Shown here: positions 48,931 to 60,232 of the stretch, piece after piece
Layout of the letters: every line of letters starts with the position of its first letter
Position numbering within the stretch: the first letter of the stretch is position 1
Assembly (NCBI GenBank): GCA_037176705.1
Contig: JBAWUJ010000124.1
Span: forward strand, 117,597 to 181,596
DNA length: 64,000 nucleotides
Direction: 5' to 3'
Origin: Molossus alvarezi
Taxonomy: Eukaryota > Chordata > Mammalia > Chiroptera > Molossidae
Notes under the pieces: model-generated
What the model was told of the DNA's origin: nothing
What the model saw: the letters and a program-made list of their open reading frames with translations, nothing else
The model's database searches: none
Made by a program: the position numbers and the translations under genes

Positions 48931-49600
48931 AGGTCCTGAGGTCACTTCACCAGCTTTAGACTCCACCAGCCCGCCCTTTGCGAATCCCCACAGAAGAGGC
49001 CCAGGGAGGGGCCAGTGGCCAAGCTGGAGGGGCTGGTGCACACAGGTGAGGACAGGCAGGATGGAGGGGCTGGGGATGCGTGGGGTGGGAGCAGGAGGGC
49101 GGCGGGGGCTGGGGACACAGGGAAGGGAGATGGCAGGGCAGGGGGGGCCTGGGGAGCACAGGGTGGAGAGCGGCTGTGGTGCTGGGCCACCGGGATCCTA
49201 CCTGTGGGGAGAGCATGGTGCTGAGAAGGAGAGCATGGAGGTGAAGTCCCAGTTCCAGCGGCCGAAGGCATTGCTGAGCACCGACAAGCCCTGGCTGCTG
49301 CCTCCTGCATGCGGCCCAGGACCTGCTCGTGCTGGGGCTCGGATAGGCAATCGAGATCCTGGAGACTCCACTTCAGCTTGAGCAGCTCCTGGCACAGCCG
49401 GTACTCATAGGGCAGCGCCACTGACAAGAAACCAAGGCACCAAAGACCAGGCAGAGTGGGGCCGCCCACCAGGCTCATGCACGAGCTGGCGGCCAGGGAC
49501 CAAAGCATCTTTCCAAGCTGGAAACAGAGGAGAGCTGGCCAAGCAGCTCCCCCACCCCCGCCTTTGGTCCCAACCCACCTTCCACGCCCCCGCACCCAAA
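48931..49600 (-). pseudogene. KCNK1: KCNK1 genomic fragment, copy 2
   Basis: Second GC-rich KCNK1 block: upstream sequence (49509-49600), exon 1 (49202-49508), splice donor, and about 270 bp of intron 1 with a few minisatellite-like units. The left L1 edge matches copy 1 (CATCAAACAC followed by CCAAGTGA and CCTGAGG-type sequence), so both derive from one event. The right edge differs: here it meets the end of L1 ORF1, in copy 1 an L1 5' UTR. Confidence 0.8.
49202..49508 (-). pseudogene. KCNK1: KCNK1 (TWIK-1) exon 1, TM1 deleted
   Basis: ATG at 49508, reading MLWSLAASSCMSLV, close to the KCNK1 amino terminus. CLGFL then jumps to VALPYEYRLCQELLKLKW, so most of the first membrane helix (about 14 residues) is missing. 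LDCLSEPQHEQVLGRMQEAA follows, then in another frame VLSNAFGRWNWDFTSML ahead of a degraded pore end and the donor GTAGG at 49201-49197. Length 307 nt against about 349 expected. Without TM1 and downstream exons it cannot form a channel. Its cap-helix region is better preserved than in copy 1. Confidence 0.82.
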
Positions 49601-52600
49601 TTAGAAGGTGAAATAAAAAGTTTCCATGCAAATAAAAAACAAAGACAAACAACAAAAGCCAAGGGAACATATTACTACCAATCCAGCACTCTAAGAAATG
49701 CCAAAAGAACTGCTGTAATAAGCAGAAGAAATAGGAAGAGAAATATAACCACAATAAGTGAAGATAGCAATAAAAATAAGTACACATCAATAATAACTTT
49801 AATGTAAATTGATTAAACACTCTGATCCAAAGACACAGAGACACTGAATGTATAAGAAAGCACAACTCACAACAAAAGAGTCAGATAGTTTGAAAGTGAA
49901 AGGATGGAATTTTCCAAGCAAGCAGAAAAAAATAAATAAATAAAAAACCTGGGGTAGCAATACTTATATTTGATAAAATATACTTCAAAATATATTAACT
50001 AGAGACCAAGAAGGCCACTACATAACATTGAAAGGATCTATCCAACAGGAACAGGAGAACATAACCTTAGTAAACATATATGCACCCATTAAAGGAGTAC
50101 AAATACTTTGTAAAACTTCTGGAGGACGTCAAAGAAGAAACAAAAAGCAACACAATTATAGCAGGAGACTTCAATACCCAGCTGAATTGATCATCTAGAT
50201 AAAAATTTAACAATGAATCAGAGACTTTAAATTATGTACTAGATCAAATGGATTTAATAAATATCTACATAGAATTACACCACAAAACTGCTTAATTCAC
50301 ATTCTTCTCAAGTGCACAGGGGACATCCTCAAAGACAGAACACATGTTAGGACACAAAGTACGTCTCTACAAGTTCAAGAAGATTGAAAAAACAAATAAA
50401 GCATCTTCTCAGATCACAATGGCATAAAAGTAGCAGTTAATTACAATGAAAACACTCCAACACAAGCAGGCTAAATATTATGTTCTTAAACAATGAAGGG
50501 GTTACCAAGGAGATCAAGCAAGAGATTTAAAACTTCCTGGAAACCTCCCTGACTGGACTGACTCATCGGTTAGAATGTCAGCCTGTGGACCAGAGAGTCC
50601 TGGGTGTGGTTCCCACTGAGGGCACGTGCTTCAGTTGTACTTAGTCTCCAACCTTGTCTGGGGTCCTGTGCGTGGCAACCAGTCGATACGTCTCTCTCAC
50701 ATCAATGTTTTTCTGTCTCTCTCTATTTCTCTCTTCCTCCTACTTTATCTGAAGGTAAATGCAAAACTGTCCTCAGGTGACGATACAAAAAGAAAAAGAA
50801 AAACTTTCTGGAGAACAATGAAAATGAAAACACAACAACACAAAATCTGTGGGATGCATCAATAGAAGTCCTGAGAGGACAATTCATAGCACTACATGCC
50901 GACTTCCAAAAACAGAAAACTTTTCATTCAATATCTAACCATACAAATTAAAGAACTAGAATGTAAAGAAAAATAAAAATCCAGAGCAAGTAGAAGGAAA
51001 TAAATAGGAAAAGTCAGAGTAAAAATAAATTACATAGAAATTAAAAAACAATTCAAAAGATCAATGAAACAAAGAGCTGGTTCCTTAAAAAAAATAAACA
51101 ACATTGATGGACCCTTAGCCACACTCACAACAAAACAAAGAGAAAGTATTCAAATAAACAAAATCAGATAAAAAAGAGGAGAAGTAACTACTGACACCAC
51201 AGAAAAACAAGATTGTTTTAAAATGCTATGAACAACTATATGCCAACAAATAGGTCAATATAGGACAAACTGACAAATTTGTAGAATCATACAGTCTCCC
51301 AAAACTGAACCGGGAAGAGACAGAAAACTTGAACAGACTAATAACAACTAAGGAAATTGAAGATGTAATCAAGAAACTCCCAGAAAACAAAAGCCTGGGC
51401 TCAGATGGCTTTACAGGGAAGTTTTATTGAACATTCAAAGAATAATTAACCCCCATTTTTCACAAACTATTTCCAAAAATTTTTAAAAGAAGGGACACTT
51501 CCAGAGTTGATTTTGGAAACCAGCATAATTATAATTTAGAAAACAGATAATGGCACTACAAAGAAAGAAATGTACAGGCTACTATACCTGATTAACATAG
51601 ATGTCAAAATCCTTCCAAAAATATTAGGAAATTCAATTCAGCAATACCATAGAAGAAGTTATAAACCTTGACCAAGTCAGATACATCCCAGGGATGCATG
51701 GCTGGTACAATATTTGCAATTCAATAAATATGGCACATCATATAAACAAAATGAAAGATAAAAATCATATGATCATATCAATAAATACTGAAAAGTCTTT
51801 TGACATAACTTAGCACTCATTTCTGATAAAAACACTTAGCTATGTAAGAATTGAAATATCATATCTCAACATATATGAAAAACCTACAGACACTATTATA
51901 CTCAATGGGTTAATACTAAAACATTATCCTTAATAACAGGGTCAAGACAGGAATGGCCGCTCTTGCAACTTGTATTTAACATGGCACTGGAAGTCTGAGT
52001 CAAAGCAATTAAACAAGAAGAAAAAAGAAAAGAAATCTGCATTAGAAAGTAGGAAGTGAAACTGGATTTCAGAACCAGGTACAAGGTTATACTACAACGT
52101 CATTGTAATCAAAACAGCCTGCTACTGGCACAAAAATAGGCATGTAGATCAATGAAACAGAACAGAAAACCCAGAAATGGTCCCAAGACAGTATGGTCAA
52201 TTAATAGTTGACAAAGGTTGCTAGAGCACACAATGGGGTAAAGACAGCCTATTTAATCAATGGTGTTTGGAAAATTGGACAGCTACATGCAACAAAATAT
52301 GAAAAGAAAAGAAAACTAGACCAACAACTTACACCATACACAAAACTACAGTCAAATTGGATAAAAGACTTAAATGTGACTTGTGAATCCAAAAAATTCC
52401 TAGAAGAAAATGCAGGCAGCAAAATCTCAAACATCACAGGCAGCAGAATTTTTACCAATACATCGCCTAGGGCAAGAGAAACTAAACAAAACAAAAATAA
52501 ATAAATAAACACATGGAACTACATCAAACTAAAAACCTTCTGGACAGCAAAAGAAACAAGCATCAAAATGAAAAGGCAACCCACTCTATGGGAGAGCATA

Positions 52601-53560
52601 ATTGCCAACGAAATATCAAATAAGTGGTTAATTTCCAAAATATATAGAGTACACATACAACTCAACAAAAAGAAGACAAAGAACCCAATTAAAAAATGGG
52701 CAGAGGAACTAAATAGACACCTCTCCAAACAGGACATACAAATGGCTAAGAGACATATGAAGAAATGCTCAACAGCACTAATCATCAGAGAGATGCAAAT
52801 TAAAAGAACTATGAGGTATCACCTCACACATGTCAGAATGGCTGCCATCCACAAATCATCAAACAACAAGTGTTGGCGAGGGTGTGGAGAAAAGGGGACT
52901 CTAGTACACTGCTAGTGGAAATGCAGACTGGTGTAGCCACTATTGAAAACAATATGGTGTTATCACAAAAAATTAGAAATTGAACTGCCATTTGTTCCAG
53001 TTATCTCACTTCTAGGAATATACCCTAAGAAGCCTGAAAAATCAATCAGAAAGGATATATGTACCCCCATGTCCATAGCAGCACTATTTACAATAGCTAA
53101 GACCTGGAAACAGCCCAAGTGTCCATCAGTAGACAAATGAATAAAAAAAGTGGTACATATACACAATGGAGTACTATGGACCTATAAGAAAGAAAGATCT
53201 CTTACCTTTGAGACTACATGGAGGGACCTGGAAAGTATTATCTTAAGTGAAACAAGCCAAGCCAAGAACAAAAAATATCACATGACCTCACTTATTTATG
53301 GAATATAATGAACATAAAAGTCTGAGAAATTGGGCAGACCCAGAAACGTGAAAGTGAGGTACAGACTGACAACCCTCAGAAGATAGGGTTGTGGGGGGAG
53401 AGAAGAGATAAACCACAGAACTTATATGCATGTACGCAAAACTGATAGACATGGACAACAAAGCCGGGTATGGGGTAATGGGTATAGGGAGGAGGGTTTC
53501 AATGGGGGAAAAAAAGGAGAACCATCCATAACAAAAATAAATTGATAAAAAATTATGTAA
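49601..53560 (+). mobile_element. Degenerate L1 (ORF1 end to 3' UTR) with VES
   Basis: Begins at the end of ORF1 (AGAAGGTGAAATAAAAAG). ORF2 starts near 49765, endonuclease 49890-50420, VES at 50544-50799, linker, RT 51240-52060. At ~52060 the text jumps from GTGAAACTG (before the palm) to the GATTTCAG segment, losing the palm and about 0.6 kb. C-terminal region 52080-53318, open at 52568-52915. 3' UTR to ~53560. Its 3' end is paralogous to 14600-14865. Confidence 0.83.
50544..50799 (+). mobile_element. VES SINE 5 (most diverged)
   Basis: Head CCTCCCTGACTGGACTGACT is degraded relative to the other four; CT-rich and A-rich 3' parts are clear. Target-site duplication AAAACTTCCTGGAAA (50529-50543) versus AAAACTTTCTGGAGA (50800-50814), two differences. 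The oldest-looking VES in the window. Confidence 0.9.
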
Positions 53561-53885
53561 AAAATGTATAAGATGAAAATAATTGGAAAGGGCAATAAGG
53601 TCAAACAGAGCAGAGAACAGTAAAGTAATCAAGGAAAGGTGAAGTATATGTTAGAACCTTCATCACACTGTCTTTCGTTTTATGCTTGATAGCTTTTGGC
53701 ACCATCTGATTTGACTTTTGTTAACTGCCTGTTTCTCCCCCAGTAGAATGCAAGATCCATTTGAGCAAGAATTTTTGTCTGGTTTGTTCTCTGTTACATC
53801 CCCAAAACCTGGTATAGTCAGCAGTCATTTCTGTTCAATGAGTGAATAAACCAGGTATCTCAAGAGTTAGGAAAACAGATTCTAA
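53561..53885 (+). mobile_element. Spacer with L2 3'-end fragment, copy 2
   Basis: Paralog of 14866-15176 (GTGAAGTATATGTTAGAACC, CCCCCAGTAGAATGCAAG, GAGTGAATAAACCAGGTATC), followed by the same L1 5' start. Shared ancient L2 sequence at both places supports segmental duplication, not two independent L1 insertions. Confidence 0.7.
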
Positions 53886-54698
53886 AATGGTGGCAGAATG
53901 AATGGAAGCTACACAGACCATTTCCCAGGACAAACTGTATTACAATGATAATAAAGACAAATGATCAGGAAAATGCAACAGAAAAGCAGCTGGAAGGATC
54001 GCATAACACTGACTCAATTCTGATAGACTTGCAGAGATGCGAAAGGGTACCTGGGAGCCCACCATAGGCAGCGGCCTTAGATGGGAGCAGCGGCCTTAGT
54101 TGTGACGAGCGCCCTCAGGTTAAACTCCCAAGGCTCCACAACTCAGAGTCTGGACAGAGGCTCAAAGCCATAGCCACTTACCTTGGGCTCCGGCAGAGGG
54201 AGGGCAGACTGGACTGGAACCGTGTTGGGACACTCGGGATTTGGAGGGTGCTCAGAGCTTTTGCTGAGTGCAGCGATGGAGAACTGTGGTCATCTTAGTT
54301 CTTCCCAGGACCCTGGGGAGAGGCAGTGGCCCCTCCCTCAGAGATTTGACCCCACAAGGTGGCCATTGAAATGCTAATTGAGGTCCATTAACAACCAACA
54401 TCTGCCCCACCTCAGGAAATCCCCTTATGCTGAGCACCTAAGGGAGTTTTTCATTCAAAGGAGAAGTCAAGGTTCTTTAGACAACTGCTACTGATATCCT
54501 CCAGGCAAAAAGCTAGATGATTAGTGTACCATTCCCAGGGCTAGCAACTTTAATCAGGAAAGTAAGGCTGACAGTGGTGTGTAAAGTGTGTTCACCCTGG
54601 CTTATTCAAATTCAGGAGAGGGAACCAAAAACAACAGAATACCAACACCCACAAGAAAATATTGGCAAGCTCCGAAGCCCACTGTGATAGCCAAAATA

Positions 54699-55550
54699 AT
54701 GAAACACAGAAACAAAAGCAAAATGAAAGAACAAGAGACCTCTACCAAAGAGGAGATAAATGAACTTCAGTTAAGCAAGTAATAGGAGCTAGAACTCAAA
54801 GCTATGATTTTGAGGAACATCAACAGCATGTGTAAGGACATGAACACCATGAGTAAAGACAGAGAAATGTTGAAAATCAACCAGTTACAAATTAAAAACC
54901 AACAAAAAGAAATGAAGAATGACAATCAGAAATAAATAAATAGAAAAAAAAAAACACACATAGCAGAGTAGAGAAAGCTGAGGACTGGATCAGTTAATTA
55001 GATGATAGGATAGAAAAAAATCAAACAATGAGAAAACCAAAAGGGAAAAAAAAAAAAAAACAATTAAAAAGAGGAAGAGTGCTTAAGAGAATCGTGGGAC
55101 AACTGGAAATGTAGTAACATTCACATAACAGGAATCGCTGAAGAAGAAAATGAGCAAGGATTAGAGAATATATTTGAAGAAATAATGACAGAAAACTCCC
55201 CTAATTTGTTGAAGGAAGAAGGCATTCAAGTTCAAGAAGCACAGAGAGCCCCAAGTAAGAAGAACCCAAACCAGCCCACACCAAGACACATAGTAATCAA
55301 AGGGCCAAAAATTAAAAATAAAGAGAGAATCCTAAAAGCAGCAAGAGAGAACCAACAGGTTGCCTACAAAGGAACCCCCATAAGGCTCTCAGCTGATTTC
55401 TCACAAGATACACTACAGGCAAGAAAAGAATGGCATGAAGTAATCAAGGTCATGAAAAACAAGGATCTGAATCCAACACTACTCTACCCAGCAAGGCTAT
55501 CATTCCAAATAGAAGGTCAAATAAAAAGTTTCCCAGGCAAAAAAGGCTAA
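54699..55550 (+). pseudogene. L1 ORF1 (C-terminal half open)
   Basis: ATG 54699 (MKHRNKSKMKEQETSTKEE). The N-terminal coiled coil is interrupted (stop near 54781, A runs at 54943 and 55047). Bases 55185-55550 are open for 121 codons: GIQVQEAQRAPSKK, RHIVIKGPKIK, RLSADFSQDTLQARKEW and LYPARLSFQIEG, ending at the native TAA. This is the RNA-binding RRM/C-terminal part. Confidence 0.85.
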
Positions 55551-55651
55551 GGGAACACATTAGCACCAAACCAGCACTGCAAGAAATGTTAAAAGGACTA
55601 CTGTAATCAGCAGAAGAAATGGGAAGAAAAATAGAACCACACTAAACAAAA

Positions 55652-58600
55652 ATGGCAATAAATAAGTACATATCAATAATCACCTTAAATGTAAATGGAC
55701 TGAATGTTCCCATAAAAAGACCCAGAGTAGTTTATTGGATAAGAAAGCATGACTCATCCATATATTGTTTATAAGAGAGCCGCCTGACATTAAAAGACTC
55801 ACATAGATGGAAAGTGAAGGGATGGAAAGAAATCATCCAAGCATATGAAAAGGAAAAGAAAGCTGGGGTAGCACTAGTCATATCAGATAAAATAGACTTC
55901 AAAATGAAGGCCATAACTAGAGACAAAGAAGGCTACTACACAATATTGAAAGGATCTATCCAACAGGAAGATATAACCTTGATAAACATATATGCACCCA
56001 ATATTGGACCACCAAAATATATTAAAAATCTACTGGAGGACTTCAAAAGATAAATTGATAGCAATACAATCATAGCAGAGGACTTCAACACCCTGCTGAC
56101 ATCACTGGATAGATCCTATAGACAAAAAGTTAGCAAGAAAACAGAGACACTAAATAAAGCGATAGACCAAATGGATTTAATAGATATCTACAGAGAATTA
56201 CACCCCAATCTTACAGAATTCACATTCTTCTCAAGTGCACATGGGACATTCTCAAAGATAGACCACATGTTAGGGCACAAACTAAGTCTATACAAGTTCA
56301 AGAAGACTGAAATCAAATCAAGCATCTTCTCAGATCACAATGGCATGAAACTAGAAATTGATTGCAAGACGAACATACAAAACATTTGAACACATGAAGC
56401 TAGATAGCTGTTATTAAACAATGAATGGGTCACCAACAAGATCAAGGAAGAAATAAAAAACTTCATGAAAACCAATGAAAATGAAGACACAACATCACAA
56501 AATCTATGGGATGCAGCGAAAGCAGTTTTGAGAGGTAAGTTCATAGCACTTCAGGCCTACCTCAAAAAACAAGAAAAATCTCTAATAGATTATATAACCT
56601 CATAACTTAAAGAACTAGAGAGCAAACAAAAAGAAAACCCCAGAGCAAGTAGAAGGAAGGCAATAGTAAAGATCAGAGCAGAAATGAATGACATAGAGAC
56701 CACAAAAACAATTCAAAAGATAAATAAAACAAAGAGCTGGTTTTTCGAAAAAATAAACAAGATTGACGGACCCTTAGCTATACGCACCAAGAAGCAAAGA
56801 GAGAGAACCCAAATACACAAAATCAAAAAGCAAAGAGGAGAAATAACAACTGACACCACAGAAATACAAAAGATCGTTAACAACTATGATGAAGAATGAT
56901 ATGGCAAAAATTAGACAATCTAAACGAAATGGACAAATTTCTAGAGACACATAGTCCCCAAATCTGGATCAGGAAGAGATAGAAAACTTGAACAGACCAA
57001 TTACAACAGAAGAAATTGAAGATGTAATCAAGACTCTACCAGCAAACAACAGCCCAGGACTGGATGGCTTCACAGGGGAGTTTTACCGAACATTCAAAGA
57101 AGAACTAACACCCATTCTCCTCAAACTATTCCAAAAAGCTCAAGAAGAAGAAAGACTTCCAAACTAGTTTTATGAAGCCAGTATAATTCTCATTCCAAAA
57201 CCAGAAAAAGACACAACAAAGAAAGAAAACTACAGGCCAATACCCCGGATGAACATAGATGCAAAATCTTGAACAAAATACTATCAAATTGGATACAGCA
57301 ATACACCAAAAAAAATTATCCACCATGACCAAGTGGGATTCATCCCAGAAATGCAAGGCTGGTACAATATTTGCAAAGCAATAAACGTGATACACCACAT
57401 AAAAAAAAATGAAAAATAAAAACCACACGATCATAACAAAGGATGCCAAAAAAGCCTTAGACAAAATCCAGCAGCCATTTCTGATAAAAATGCTCAACAG
57501 TGTGGGAATAGAGGGATCATATCTAGACATAATAAAGGCCATATATGAAAAACCTATAAACAACATCATACTCAATAGGCAAAATCTAAAAGCATGTCTC
57601 TTAAGAACAGGAAGAAGGCAAGGATGCCCACTTTCGCCACTCTTATTTAACATAGTACTGGAAGTCTCAGCCACAGCAATCATACAGGAAGAGAAAATAA
57701 AAGGAATCCAAATTGGAAAGGAGGTAGTGAAATTGTCATTATTTGCAGATAAAATGATACTATACATAGAAAACCTAAAAGACTCCATCAAAAGTTTACT
57801 AGACTTAATAAATAAATTTGGCAAAGTAGCAGGATACAAAATTGACATCAAGAAATTGATAGCATTCTTATTCACCAATGATTAACTCACAGAAAGAGAA
57901 ACTAAGAAAACAATCCCATTTACCACTGCGGCAAAGAAATTAAGATACCTAGGAATAAACTTAACCAAAGAAATAAAGAACCTATTGGCAGAAAATTAAA
58001 GGTCATTGAAAAAAGAAATAGAGGAAGATATAAAAAAGTGAAAGCACATACCATGTTCATGGATTGGGAGAATTAACATCATTAAAATGTCCATATTACC
58101 AAAAGCAATCTATAGATTCAATGCAATCCCCATCACAATACCAATGGCACACTTCACAGAATTAGAATAATTGCTTCAAAAGTTCATAAGGAACCAAAAA
58201 AGGCCTCAAATAGCCACAGCAATCTTGAAAAGGTAGAACAAAGTTGGAGGGATCACAATACTAGGTTTTAGGTTATACTACAAAGCCACTGTAATCAAAA
58301 CAGCCTGGTACTGGCACAAGAACAAGCATATCGACCAGTTGAACAGAACAGAGAATCCAGAAATGAACCCAAGGCAATATGCTCAATTAATATTTGACAA
58401 AGGTGGAAAGAGCATACAGTGGAGTAAGGACAGCCTCTTTAATAAATGGTGCTGGGAACACTGGACGACTACTTGCAGAAAAATGAAACTAGATCATCAA
58501 CTTACACCCTACACAAGAATAAACTCAAAATGGATAAGACTTAAAGGTGACTGATGAATCCAAAAATTCCTAGAAGAAGCTGCAGGCAATAAAATTTCAG

Positions 58601-59207
58601 ACATCATATGCAGCAGAATTTTCACTGACACATCAGCTAAGGCAATAGAAACATATGAAGAAATGCTCATCACCACTAATCTTCAGAGAGATGCAAATTA
58701 AAACAACAATGAGGTTTCACCTCACACATGTCAGAATGGCTGCCATCAACAAATCATCAAACAGTAAGTGTTAGCGAGGGTGTGGAGAAATGGGGACTCT
58801 AGTGCACTGCTGGTGGGAATGCAGACTGGTGCAGCCACTACGGAAAACAATATGGTGTTACCTCAAAAAATTAAAAATTGCACTTCCATTTGACCCAGTG
58901 ATTTCACTTCTAGGAATATAACCTAACAAGCCTGAAACAACAATCAGAAAGAATATAAGTACCCCCATGTTTATAGCAGCACTATTTACAATAGCAAAGA
59001 TCTGGAAACAGTCCACGTGTCCATCATTAGACGAATGGATAAAAAAGCTGTGGTCTATATACATAATGGAGTACTACGCAGCTGTAAGAAAGAAATACCT
59101 CTTATCCTTGGAGACTACATGGAGGGACCTGGAAAGTATCATCCTAAGTGAAACAAGTCAAACAGAAAGAAAAGTTTCATATGATTTCACTTATTTGTCG
59201 AATATAA
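55652..59207 (+). pseudogene. L1 ORF2 (broken)
   Basis: ATG 55652 (MAINKYIS). Endonuclease pieces 55814-56053 and 56171-56389: SDHNGMKLEID is kept, but AGDFN reads AEDFN after an in-frame stop. The RT piece 57409-57885 is open for 158 codons and includes [20 protein letters not shown], but the palm reads FADKM (57742-57753), losing a catalytic aspartate. The C-terminal cysteine region (58740-58850) is in broken frames. Confidence 0.85.
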
Positions 59208-59437
59208 TGAAAATGACAGTCTGAGGAATAGGGTAGTCCCAGAGACGTGGAAATAGGGTACAGCCTGACAGTCCCCAGAAGAAGGGGTGGTGGGGGAGAG
59301 ATAAACCACAGAACTTATATGCATGTATGCATGAACAGTAAACATGGACAGCAAACTAGGGAAAGTGTAGGGAGGGAGGGGGAGGCGGGAATCAGTGGGG
59401 GGAAAAGGAGAAACATCTGTAACAAAAATTAATTAAT

Positions 59438-59850
59438 AGAAAAAAAATCTGTGGTACATATACACAATGGAGTACTATGCAGCTCTAAGAAAGAAAGATA
59501 TCTTATCCTTTGTGACGACGTGGAGGAACCTGGAAAGTATTAACCTATGTGAAACAAGAAAAACAGAAAGAAAAGTATCATACGATCTCCCTTATTCGTG
59601 GAATATAATGAAGGTAACAGTCTGAGGAATGGGATAGTCCCAAAGATGTAGAAGTGGGGTACAGACTGGCAATCCCCTGAAGAGAGGGTAGTGAGAGAGA
59701 TATAAACCGCAGAACTTATATGCATGTTTGCATGAACACTGGACATGGACAAAAAAGCTGGAGGCAGGGCTCAGAGGCAGGGAGAGGAGAAAGCAGTGGG
59801 GGGAAAGGAGAAACATCTGGAACAAAAAAAATTAATTAATAAATATTGAA
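59438..59850 (+). mobile_element. L1 3' fragment
   Basis: Starts abruptly at CTGTGGTACATATACACAAT after a short A run and covers the last ORF2 codons and the 3' UTR of a short-type L1. It has taken the place of the longer L1 tail seen at 21186-21715. Confidence 0.85.
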
Positions 59851-60015
59851 AATAAATAACTATATACATATAAATAGAGGTGGTATAGATACATTATATA
59901 TAGACATAGATGATATAGATAGATTAGATGTGGATATAGATAGATATAGATGATATAGATATAGATATAGATATAGATATAGATATAGATAGATAGATAT
60001 AAATATTGATAGATA
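59851..60015 (+). repeat. GATATA simple repeat, unit D
   Basis: GATATAGATAGATTAGATGT grading into pure GATATA units around 59945-59990. Confidence 0.9.
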
Positions 60016-60232
60016 TGGGATGTTTCAGATCATGGCCAGTGAATCCCGAAATGTGAATTTTTAGTTATTTTTTTCCCAGAACCCTCATGTGTCTTCTCTC
60101 AGGGCCTCAGTTTTCTAACTGTGAATGTATTTATTTGGGATGTCATGAAGAGGTTGAAGAAATCATTTGTATTTATATTCAGTGATTCAGTATTATTACC
60201 AACATAAAATTTTATAAAATATTAAGGGAAGG
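60016..60232 (-). mobile_element. Unit spacer D with MIR-like remnant
   Basis: Fourth copy of the spacer (GATGTTTCAGATCATGGCC, CTCTCAGGGCCTCAGTTTTC, TTTGGGATGTCATGAAGAGG). Confidence 0.55.

Larger units (their letters stand above)
53886..59437 (+). mobile_element. Full-length degenerate L1 (long type), copy 2
   Basis: 5' end TAAAATGGTGGCAGAATGAA, 5' UTR to 54698, ORF1 54699-55550, ORF2 55652 to a stop near 59207, 3' UTR with G-rich tract (59365-59405) and A-rich end. About 5.55 kb. Paralogous to 15177-20995. A deletion around 58640 removes part of the ORF2 C-terminal region. Confidence 0.9.

Noticed and set aside
48942..49865. 307-codon minus-strand frame spanning the second KCNK1 fragment
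   Set aside because: Only the middle part matches KCNK1. The start lies in antisense L1 and the end runs past the splice donor into intron in the wrong frame.
57126..57878. 250-codon minus-strand frame rich in F, S and L
   Set aside because: Antisense shadow of the L1 RT region (57409-57885); the sense strand carries the recognisable RT motifs.
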